From assembly GCA_016938245.1 (NCBI GenBank), contig JAFGUY010000057.1, forward strand, positions 1 through 20,675: 20,675 bases of DNA, given 5' to 3'. This document shows positions 15,074 through 20,675 of the stretch, in pieces. The stretch comes from Candidatus Omnitrophota bacterium (GTDB lineage Bacteria > Omnitrophota > Gorgyraeia > Gygaellales > Profunditerraquicolaceae). The position numbers and the translations under genes were made by a program. Below the pieces are notes generated by a model. It searched no databases, was not told the DNA's origin, and saw nothing but the letters and a program-made list of their open reading frames with translations. Each line of letters opens with the position of its first letter. Position 1 is the first letter of the stretch.

Positions 15074-16357
15074 TTATCCTTCGTGTTTATGGATGACCAT
15101 ACCCGAAAGAACCTTCGGATAGAAATAGGTAGTCTTAGGAGGCATCTTGCTCCCCTTTAAGGCAACTGCCATAATATCTTCTATTTTAACAGGGTTTAGA
15201 AAGAATGCTACTTTCTTAGGGTCAGAATCCACCGCTTCAATAAATCCATCCGGATTCGGGCTAAATTTAAGCCTCTCTTTTTCCTGGGGGTCAATTTTTA
15301 ATATCTTTAAGAAGATAAGTTGATTTAAAATAGCCGCATCCAGAGATCTGTATTCCTTAGGCTTATCCACCATCTCCTTATCTAAAATCTTGATATTCTT
15401 TAAACGCAAGAACCAGTATTTTTTATCCTTATACATCCCCAAAACATGTTCGCTAAAACCGCTCTTCTCCATTAAAAAGAAAAAACGCCCTTTTTCTTTA
15501 ATTCTTTCAACGTCAAAATATTTCTTTAAACTCTTAATAAGCTCATCCGCCTCTACGTATTTGTCTAATCTCAATAAGCGGTGTATAGGCAGTATTGACA
15601 GCCCGCGCTGGTCAGCCCCGGTAAAATAACTTAAGGTATAATTAAAGCTGGATTCACCCGGGAATTTATCTTGCAGCTTCTTACGCATCTTATCCCTATA
15701 GACACAGGAGACTTCATAGCGGTGATGGCCGTCAGCAATAAAAACATCCTCTTTTCTCATCCCGTTTTGGATAAATTCCAAAATACCGGGGTCGTCTATA
15801 CCCCAGAGTAAATGCCGCGTTTTTTCCTTATCAATAACTTCAATAAGAGCAGGCCTTCCCAGGATATGCTGGTCAAAAACCCTGTTAATAACGCGCTTTC
15901 TATCTTTAAATACCACAAAAATCGGGCTTAAATTAGCTTTGGTATTTTTCAAAAGTTTAAGCCTGTCCTCTTTTGCAGGGGAATGCGTATTTTCATGGCC
16001 GAATACCGCAGAGCCCTTATCCTCCAGCCTTAATAAGGATATGAAACCCAGCCGGGTTTTCTTCTCTCCGCGGACATTGTATTCCTGGCTGTAAAAATAT
16101 ACCGCCGGTTTATCGCTTTGGACTAATACTTTATCCTTAATCCACTCTTTAAAAGTTATACCTGCCTTTTGATACTTATGCTCTTTGGGAGTATCTTTTC
16201 TTAATAGAATGCGGATAAAATTATACGGGCTTAAAGAGTAATAATAATCCTGCTCTTCGGAGGAGATAACGTCATAGGGCGGGCAAAATAAATCCGAAAA
16301 CTCTGCAAATTTTGCCTGATTGTAAAAAAAAGCTTTAAAAGGTTTTATCTGTGCCAT
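15074..16357 (-). CDS. DUF1015 family protein, function unknown
   Basis: The 427-residue protein is a full-length member of DUF1015. Family marks are the start MAQIKPFKAF, CPPYDVIS (25-32), GHENTHSPAKEDRLKLL (120-136), ANLSPIFVVF (141-150) and IADGHHRYEVS (207-217). The conserved histidines and acidic residues in HENTH and ADGHHRY suggest an enzyme active site, but I do not know a firmly established reaction and do not assign one. No signal peptide or membrane span is seen. It is the first gene of the long envelope run and starts only about ten bases after the predicted transcription start, with no Shine-Dalgarno site. Bacterial members often sit near central-metabolism genes. Confidence 0.88.
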   Translation of the reverse strand: MAQIKPFKAFFYNQAKFAEFSDLFCPPYDVISSEEQDYYYSLSPYNFIRILLRKDTPKEHKYQKAGITFKEWIKDKVLVQSDKPAVYFYSQEYNVRGEKKTRLGFISLLRLEDKGSAVFGHENTHSPAKEDRLKLLKNTKANLSPIFVVFKDRKRVINRVFDQHILGRPALIEVIDKEKTRHLLWGIDDPGILEFIQNGMRKEDVFIADGHHRYEVSCVYRDKMRKKLQDKFPGESSFNYTLSYFTGADQRGLSILPIHRLLRLDKYVEADELIKSLKKYFDVERIKEKGRFFFLMEKSGFSEHVLGMYKDKKYWFLRLKNIKILDKEMVDKPKEYRSLDAAILNQLIFLKILKIDPQEKERLKFSPNPDGFIEAVDSDPKKVAFFLNPVKIEDIMAVALKGSKMPPKTTYFYPKVLSGMVIHKHEG

Positions 16358-16373
16358 TTTAGTTTAGTTAATA

Positions 16374-16397
16374 TTTATACCATAAAATAGAGCAAAG
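16374..16397 (-). promoter_or_regulatory. Candidate extended -10 promoter for the DUF1015-accD run
   Basis: The minus strand carries TGGTATAAA, an extended -10 (TATAAA at 16374-16379), in the 61-base gap between the FmdB gene and the DUF1015 gene. The -35 at 17-base spacing (TTTATC) is weak, three of six matches. Transcription would begin near 16,367, leaving a leader of about ten bases before the ATG, which would make the mRNA nearly leaderless and fits the lack of a Shine-Dalgarno site. Confidence 0.45.
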
Positions 16398-16405
16398 ATA
16401 AATGT

Positions 16406-16427
16406 AAAAAATAAGATTTTATTTTTT
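16406..16427 (-). terminator. Weak AT-only hairpin at the end of the chaperone operon
   Basis: On the minus strand AAAAAATAA (16419-16427) is followed after four bases by its perfect complement TTATTTTTT (16406-16414). The hairpin overlaps the FmdB stop codon and ends in six T's. It has the outline of an intrinsic terminator but no G-C pair in the stem, so efficiency is doubtful. Confidence 0.3.
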
Positions 16428-16676
16428 GTGCGGGCAGATAGGGCACCCTTCTTTAACCAAAGGGCAAGCGGCGGGTTTCGTATCTGATTTATTCAACTTG
16501 CGGTAATCGGTAGCGTAAAAACCTGAACCTTTAAATATAATACCGGAGACTCCCCCTATCAGCCTTTTAATCTTCTTATTGCACTTAGGGCAGTTTTTAA
16601 GCGGCTCATCGGTTATCTTCTGGAATACTTCAAAGACTTTATTACAATTAGCGCATTCATATTCATAGGTCGGCAT
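16419..16676 (-). CDS. FmdB-type zinc ribbon protein with extra cysteine tail
   Basis: FmdB-family proteins are small putative regulatory or metal-binding proteins without a settled role. The 85-residue protein begins MPTYEYECANCNKVFEVFQK, with zinc ribbon cysteines C8, C11, C29 and C32, and a glycine-rich middle (GGVSGIIFKGSGFYATDYRK) usual in the family. The C-terminus carries three more cysteines, C71, C78 and C81, in CPLVKEGCPICPHKK, which could form a second metal site with H83. It starts 14 bases after dnaJ behind a good TAAGGAG ribosome binding site, so it is probably co-transcribed with the chaperones. A role in protein quality control is inferred from context only. Confidence 0.88.
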   Translation of the reverse strand: MPTYEYECANCNKVFEVFQKITDEPLKNCPKCNKKIKRLIGGVSGIIFKGSGFYATDYRKLNKSDTKPAACPLVKEGCPICPHKK

Positions 16677-16690
16677 ATCCGTAACTCTCC

Positions 16691-17845
16691 TTATCTAAAA
16701 GATTTCTTTATTTTCTCAGTAAAACTCTCTTTTATATCTTCTCCTGAAAGGCACGCAAACTTTTCTATTGCCTGGCGCTGTTTAAGATTAAGTTTCCGCG
16801 GTATCTCTACATTAACCTTGACTAACTGATCACCAAAATTCCTGGAGTACAGATCGATTATACCTTTTCCTTTAAGCCTGAATATGCTTTGGCTCTGAGT
16901 ACCTGCGGGTATCTTCATATCTACTTTTCCGGTTAAAGTAGGAACAATTATCTCTCCCCCTAATATAGCTTTGCTTAAACTTATATCAGCCTCAATCAAT
17001 ATATCATTCCCGTGCCTCTGGAAGAAAGAATGCGGGATTACCTCTATAATAACATAAAGGTCACCATGGATAGATTGCCCTGCCTCTCCTTCGCCGCGCA
17101 CTCTTAAATTAGAACCATTATCAACTCCTGCCGGAATTTTAACTTTTATCCTTCGCGTAACTTTTGACCTACCCTCGCCATTACATTCAGAGCAGGGAGA
17201 TTGAATAACTGACCCTTCCCCTCCGCAGCGGGGGCAAGCCTGTTGTATGTAAAAACCGCGTGCGCCTGCTACTGAGCGACCTGAACCCCTGCACTGAGGA
17301 CAAACTACTTTTTTTGTCCCGGGTTTGGCACCTGTACCGGAACAAACAGAACAAGTTTCATAGCGCGGTACAGTAATTGTTTTTTCTGTGCCTCCGGCAG
17401 CTTCTTCTAATGTAATTTCAACAGCAATCTGTAAATCCCTGCCCTTGCGCCTTGCGCCTTGGGCATGCCTTGACCCTGAACCGAAAAAATCATAACCTAA
17501 ATCGCTAAATATCTCTTCGAATAGCCCTCCACCGAAACCAAAACTGCCTAAATCCTGAAATACGCTGCTAAAATCAGCTCCCTTAAAAATATCCTCCTGA
17601 GCGTATCTCTGGTCTATCCCGGCATGGCCATGCTGGTCATATAAAGCACGCTTATTAGCATCAGAAAGAACCGCATAAGCTTCGGATATATCCTTAAATT
17701 TCTCCTCGGCCTCTTTCTTCTTCTCATGCGGCACGCGGTCAGGATGAAATTTAAGCGCAAGCTCCCGATAAGCTTTTTTTACTTCATCGAGGCTTGCGCT
17801 CTTTTGAATTCCCAAAACCTCATAATAATCGCGCTTCGTAGGCAT
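16691..17845 (-). CDS. dnaJ: Chaperone protein DnaJ
   Basis: DnaJ delivers unfolded clients to DnaK and stimulates its ATPase. All parts of a class A protein are present in 384 residues: J-domain with HPD at 34-36, a G/F-rich linker (about 99-125), four zinc-finger repeats at 165-172 (CSVCSGTG), 182-189 (CPQCRGSG), 204-211 (CPRCGGEG) and 218-225 (CSECNGEG), and the client-binding C-terminal domains. The start is five bases after dnaK. The nearest GAGGA lies too far upstream for an ideal ribosome binding site, so translation is likely coupled to dnaK. Confidence 0.98.
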   Translation of the reverse strand: MPTKRDYYEVLGIQKSASLDEVKKAYRELALKFHPDRVPHEKKKEAEEKFKDISEAYAVLSDANKRALYDQHGHAGIDQRYAQEDIFKGADFSSVFQDLGSFGFGGGLFEEIFSDLGYDFFGSGSRHAQGARRKGRDLQIAVEITLEEAAGGTEKTITVPRYETCSVCSGTGAKPGTKKVVCPQCRGSGRSVAGARGFYIQQACPRCGGEGSVIQSPCSECNGEGRSKVTRRIKVKIPAGVDNGSNLRVRGEGEAGQSIHGDLYVIIEVIPHSFFQRHGNDILIEADISLSKAILGGEIIVPTLTGKVDMKIPAGTQSQSIFRLKGKGIIDLYSRNFGDQLVKVNVEIPRKLNLKQRQAIEKFACLSGEDIKESFTEKIKKSFR

Positions 17846-17850
17846 TCAGT

Positions 17851-19743
17851 TTATTTTTTATCGTCCTCTTCTTTGTACTCCGCATCTATTATATCTTCTT
17901 TACCCTTACTCTCTTTTGGCTCTTCGGGCCCGGGGCCGGCATTCTCCTGCGCCTGGCCTGCATTAGGCTCTCCTTGAGGCTTTTGCTTGGCAGAGGCTTG
18001 TTTGTAAATCTCTTCCGCAAGCTTATGCGAAGCACGGGTTAAATCTTCCATCCCCTTCTTTATCCTTTCGACATTCTTATCCTTAATCGCTGCCTTTAAA
18101 TCATTAGCCTTTACCTCTATATTCGCCCTCTCTGTCTGGCTGACCTTATCGCCGTAATCTTTAAGCGATTTTTCAGTGGCATAAACTAAATTATCCGCCT
18201 GATTAATAGTTTCAACTTCCTCTTTCTTCTTGGTATCTTCGACGGCGAACTTCTCGGCATCCTTGACCATTTTATCAATCTCTTCCTTAGAGAGCTTCTT
18301 AGGCGCAGATATACGCACTGACTGCTCTTTGCCTGTGCCTAAATCCTTTGCTGATACATGCACAATTCCGTTAGCATCAATATCAAAAGTAACTTCAATC
18401 TGCGGGACTCCGCGCGGGGCTGCAGGAATACCAACCAGATCAAATCTTCCCAACTCTACATTATCATTAGCCATCTGACGCTCTCCCTGCAAAACCCTGA
18501 TCGTAACCGCAGTCTGATTATCTGCCGCAGTCGAGAATATCTGGCTTTTTCTGGTAGGAATCGTAGTATTCCTTTCGATTAACTTCGTACTAACCTCTCC
18601 TAAAGTTTCGATACCTAAAGATAGGGGAGTTACATCAAGCAGCAATACATCTTTCATATCGCCTTTGATTATCGCAGCCTGTATTGCTGCGCCTAAAGCA
18701 ACGCATTCCATAGGATCAACTCCGCGCTCAATTTTCTTGCCTACATAGTCTTCGACAAATTTCTGCACTATCGGCATACGCGTCGGCCCACCAACCATAA
18801 TAATACGGTTAACATCCGCAGCTACAAGCTTAGCATCTGAAAGCGCCTGTTCCATAGGATGACGGCACCGGTCAATAATCGGCCCGACTAAATCCTCTAA
18901 TTTTGCCCGGGTAATATTCATCGTCAGATGCTTTGGCCCCGAAGAATCAGCGGTTATAAAAGGGAGGTTGATATCCGTACTTACGGTTGAGGATAGTTCA
19001 ATCTTGGCTTTCTCCGCTGCCTCGCGTAACCTCTGCACAGCCATTTTATCATTCATAAGGTCAATGCCTGTTTCACGCTTAAACTGCCCGGCAATATATT
19101 CCAGCAGGGTCTTGTCCATATCTGTACCGCCTAATTGAGTATCCCCGGAGGTAGCCTTAACTTCAAATACCCCCTGGGCCATCTCCATAATGGTAACATC
19201 TAAAGTGCCTCCCCCTAAATCAAAGACCATAATCTTCTGCTCTTTCCCTGCTTTTTCCAAACCATAAGCAAGACATGCAGCAGTAGGCTCGTTAATTATA
19301 CGCAAAACCTTAAGCCCGGCGATCTCTCCTGCATCTTTAGTCGCCTGCCTCTGATTATCATCGAAATAAGCAGGGCAGGTGATAACCACTTCCTCAACCT
19401 TATCCCCTAAATAGTTTTCTGCATCCTGTTTAATCTTCTGCAGGATAAATGCAGAGATTTGCTGCGGGGTATATTCTTTACCCATTGCCTTAAATTTAAA
19501 ATCCGTACCCATCTTACGCTTTGCCGCCTGTATGGTGCTTTCGGCATTAACTGCTGCCTGCCTCCTAGCCGGTTCTCCTACCAAACGTTGCCCGTCTTTA
19601 GTAAAGGCAACGTAAGAAGGAAATGCCTTGCCGGAAGCAACCCCTGCTCCTTCTGCCGAGGGGATTATTACCGGACGAGAACCTTCCATAACTGCCGCTG
19701 CTGAATTTGAAGTACCTAAATCAACCCCGATTACTTTAGCCAT
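17851..19743 (-). CDS. dnaK: Chaperone protein DnaK (Hsp70), short form
   Basis: DnaK binds exposed hydrophobic stretches of proteins in an ATP-driven cycle with DnaJ and GrpE. I start it at the ATG at 19741-19743 (MAKVIGVDLGTSNSAAAV, 630 residues), which has an AAGGAGG ribosome binding site; a GTG or similar start 36 bases upstream would add residues with no family counterpart. Seen are the phosphate loop GVDLGTSNS, INEPTAACLAYG, VFDLGGGTLDVTIME, the linker DVLLLDVTPLSLGIE and an acidic tail IIDAEYKEEDDKK. Between KRKMG and PQQISAF there are only about 13 residues, against about 37 in E. coli, so the insertion usual in Gram-negative DnaK is missing. GTSNSAAAVMEG is also unlike the common GTTNS form. 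Confidence 0.97.
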   Translation of the reverse strand: MAKVIGVDLGTSNSAAAVMEGSRPVIIPSAEGAGVASGKAFPSYVAFTKDGQRLVGEPARRQAAVNAESTIQAAKRKMGTDFKFKAMGKEYTPQQISAFILQKIKQDAENYLGDKVEEVVITCPAYFDDNQRQATKDAGEIAGLKVLRIINEPTAACLAYGLEKAGKEQKIMVFDLGGGTLDVTIMEMAQGVFEVKATSGDTQLGGTDMDKTLLEYIAGQFKRETGIDLMNDKMAVQRLREAAEKAKIELSSTVSTDINLPFITADSSGPKHLTMNITRAKLEDLVGPIIDRCRHPMEQALSDAKLVAADVNRIIMVGGPTRMPIVQKFVEDYVGKKIERGVDPMECVALGAAIQAAIIKGDMKDVLLLDVTPLSLGIETLGEVSTKLIERNTTIPTRKSQIFSTAADNQTAVTIRVLQGERQMANDNVELGRFDLVGIPAAPRGVPQIEVTFDIDANGIVHVSAKDLGTGKEQSVRISAPKKLSKEEIDKMVKDAEKFAVEDTKKKEEVETINQADNLVYATEKSLKDYGDKVSQTERANIEVKANDLKAAIKDKNVERIKKGMEDLTRASHKLAEEIYKQASAKQKPQGEPNAGQAQENAGPGPEEPKESKGKEDIIDAEYKEEDDKK

Positions 19744-19754
19744 TTTAGCCTCCT

Positions 19755-19800
19755 TGCCCACAAGGGCACACCCGCGCAATTCCGCATAAGCGCGGGGTGT
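19755..19800 (-). repeat. Two adjacent hairpins between grpE and dnaK
   Basis: On the minus strand ACACCCCGCGC (19790-19800) pairs with GCGCGGGTGT (19768-19777) with one bulged C and a 12-base loop, starting on the last base of the grpE stop. It is followed at once by TGCCC-TTGT-GGGCA (19755-19768), which abuts the dnaK Shine-Dalgarno site AAGGAGG (19749-19755). No T-run follows, so these are not intrinsic terminators. They may be an mRNA processing or stability site. Confidence 0.6.
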
Positions 19801-20321
19801 TATTTTTTAGAAACTTTTACCTTTGCTGTCCTTATAACCCTGTCATTTAGCATATAACCTTTTTGCAATTCTTCCATCACGCTATGTTCCGGTAACTCCT
19901 TATCCTCTACCTGCATTAAAGCCTCATGGCAATGCGGGTCAAATATTTTTCCCTTTGCCTCCAAAGGCTTTACCCCGTATTCTTTAAGCATTTCGTAAAG
20001 ATGCGCTAAAATCATCTCTACCCCTTTTAAGAAAGCTTCGGGGTCCTGCTTTTGCGCCTCAGCTAAACTTACTGTGCGCTCTAAATCATCCAATATATTT
20101 AAAAGCTCTAAGATTATGCCTTCATTTGCAAATTTTACAAAATCCTGCTTCTCCCTTTCGATGCGCTTTCTGGTATTCTCAAAATCAGCCTGAAGCCTTA
20201 AGATCTTTTCGGCGAATTCAGAAGCCTTATCAGCATCTTCTTTTAACTTCAGATACTCGGATTCTTTTAAGATTATTTCTTTTTCTTCCTTTTTATTCTC
20301 TTCCTTATTATGGCTTATCAT
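19800..20321 (-). CDS. grpE: Nucleotide exchange factor GrpE
   Basis: GrpE is a dimer that opens the DnaK nucleotide site to release ADP. The 173-residue protein has a charged, disordered start, a long coiled coil (about 15-75, with LRLQADFENTRKRIEREKQDF), a helical bundle (LLNILDDLERTVSLAEAQ) and the C-terminal beta domain with KIFDPHCHEALMQVEDKELPEHSVMEELQKGYMLNDRVIRTAKVKVSK, which is diagnostic. Its ATG overlaps the hrcA stop by four bases (ATGA), so it is translated as part of an hrcA-grpE-dnaK-dnaJ operon. If hrcA is broken upstream, promoter and translational coupling for grpE are changed. Confidence 0.97.
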   Translation of the reverse strand: MISHNKEENKKEEKEIILKESEYLKLKEDADKASEFAEKILRLQADFENTRKRIEREKQDFVKFANEGIILELLNILDDLERTVSLAEAQKQDPEAFLKGVEMILAHLYEMLKEYGVKPLEAKGKIFDPHCHEALMQVEDKELPEHSVMEELQKGYMLNDRVIRTAKVKVSKK

Positions 20322-20581
20322 TCTAAGTTCTCCAGAAAATCGCTTAAAACGTCAGAAATATAGGAAAGCGCGGGAATAATATGTTCGTATTCCATGCGCA
20401 CCGGCCCTAATACTGCGACCTTACCCTGCGGCTTCTTTTTCCTCTTGTAGCTTGATACCACTAAAGAGCAGTTAGCCATATCCGGGCATCCTAATTCATG
20501 GCCAATATAAACTTTCACCTTATCGTTAAAATCCCGGTTAATAACCTCTATCAGGCGCTGTTTTTCTTCAAGCGCGCTTAT
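20318..20581 (-). pseudogene. hrcA: 3' fragment of heat-shock repressor hrcA
   Basis: HrcA represses class I heat-shock operons by binding the CIRCE inverted repeat. Only the C-terminal region is here, from about ISALEEKQRLIEVINRD to the stop; DMANCSLVVSSYKRKKKPQGKVAVLGPVRMEYEHIIPALSYI matches the end of HrcA (compare the usual CSLV..Y..G..G.iGPtRMdY). The frame stays open to the right edge, but the residues before ISALEEK (KPPFGSYEYYTRKITFVPFF) do not look like HrcA and lack its usual N-I-L-x-x-P-E-F block, while the opposite strand there shows promoter and start signals. I therefore read the gene as cut near 20,580. A divergent but intact HrcA extending outside the window is the alternative. 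Confidence 0.7.
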
Positions 20582-20602
20582 TATTGATTTTCGCAAAAAG
20601 AA

Positions 20603-20631
20603 TGGAACAAATGTTATTTTTCTGGTATAAT
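20603..20631 (+). promoter_or_regulatory. Extended -10 promoter on the plus strand
   Basis: TGGTATAAT (TATAAT at 20626-20631) is a perfect extended -10. The hexamer at 17-base spacing, TGGAAC (20603-20608), is a poor -35, as is common with extended -10 promoters. Transcription would start near 20,638, about 19 bases before the plus-strand ATG. It points away from the chaperone operon. Confidence 0.65.
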
Positions 20632-20632
20632 A

Positions 20633-20661
20633 CTCATAAGACCCGAAAGGAGGCTTATGAG
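20633..20661 (+). repeat. Inverted repeat covering the start codon of the plus-strand frame
   Basis: CTCATAAG (20633-20640) and CTTATGAG (20654-20661) are exact complements, and the second arm holds the ATG. The 13-base loop contains the Shine-Dalgarno site AAGGAGG. The predicted transcription start falls inside the first arm, so only longer transcripts from outside would form the full hairpin. Confidence 0.65.
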
Positions 20662-20675
20662 ACCACAAGGAACAC
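20657..20675 (+). CDS. Start of a probable IS630-type transposase (partial)
   Basis: An ATG at 20657-20659 preceded by AAGGAGG (20647-20653, a short three-base gap) begins MRPQGT and runs off the right edge after six codons. From memory, IS630-family transposases often begin with a helix-turn-helix domain reading MRPxGTxxxLExRRR, which fits. With the extended -10 promoter upstream and loss of hrcA homology at about 20,580, this looks like the left part of an insertion sequence. Six residues are too few to prove the family; another divergently transcribed gene is possible. Confidence 0.45.

Noticed and set aside
19744..19779. A 12-residue upstream extension of DnaK (MRGCALVGKEAK).
   Set aside because: It lies in the hairpin region, has no family counterpart, and the internal ATG at 19,743 has a strong AAGGAGG site.
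20582..20668. TTG at 20,668 as the start of a 116-residue hrcA-like protein.
   Set aside because: The added N-terminal residues do not resemble HrcA, the frame simply stays open to the window edge, and the region carries convincing plus-strand start signals.
20318..20675. A CIRCE operator (TTAGCACTC, nine bases, GAGTGCTAA) near hrcA or grpE.
   Set aside because: No such inverted repeat is present; the CTCATAAG/CTTATGAG repeat has different sequence and sits at another start codon. CIRCE would lie upstream of the missing hrcA 5' end.
1..20675. CRISPR arrays, phage genes, toxin-antitoxin pairs, restriction or defence genes.
   Set aside because: None seen; apart from the right-edge element the window is housekeeping and envelope genes.

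Overview
This 20.7 kb window reads almost entirely on the minus strand. It looks like a piece of chromosome from a diderm (outer-membrane) bacterium of moderate to low GC. An LPS-assembly porin (LptD) and a set of nucleotide-sugar enzymes show the outer envelope, while DnaK has the short form lacking the insertion usual in Gram-negative DnaK. That mix, the DUF1015 protein and the paired GGDEF proteins would suit an uncultured lineage such as Omnitrophota, but this is an impression from protein character, not a placement.

Right end (20.68 to 16.42 kb, read leftwards): the 3' part of hrcA, then grpE, dnaK, dnaJ and an FmdB-type zinc ribbon gene, a heat-shock chaperone operon. hrcA homology stops near 20,580. 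Beyond it lies a plus-strand extended -10 promoter, a Shine-Dalgarno site and a start codon reading MRPQGT, which resembles the start of IS630-type transposases. The simplest reading is that an insertion sequence has split hrcA and the window ends inside it.

Middle (16.36 to 2.99 kb): a long, tightly packed run of ten genes behind a candidate promoter near 16,380. The order is DUF1015, accD, a MalK/UgpC-type ABC ATPase, two membrane-anchored diguanylate cyclases, a ROK sugar kinase, lptD, UDP-glucose dehydrogenase, a WbpA-type UDP-HexNAc dehydrogenase, a WbpP-type 4-epimerase and a UDP-glucuronate decarboxylase. Together these make malonyl-CoA for lipids, UDP-GlcA, UDP-xylose and probably UDP-HexNAcA and UDP-GalNAc, and place LPS in the outer membrane. 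c-di-GMP synthesis is encoded in the same run. No glycosyltransferase, flippase or permease is present.

Left end (2.95 to 0 kb): a translation operon, tRNA-Thr(GGT), rpmG, tRNA-Trp(CCA), secE, nusG, rplK, rplA, rplJ. A near-consensus sigma70 promoter (TTGACA, 17 bp, TATATT) overlaps the stop codon of the last sugar gene. Between it and tRNA-Thr lies a three-armed terminator-like leader, a candidate attenuator. At the very edge, where rplL is expected, is the start of an open frame that does not look like L7/L12.

The gene content is mostly conventional. The most unusual points are the broken hrcA, the competing RNA hairpins at 2.9 and 4.9 kb, and the short-form DnaK in a diderm. I found no clearly new multi-gene system.
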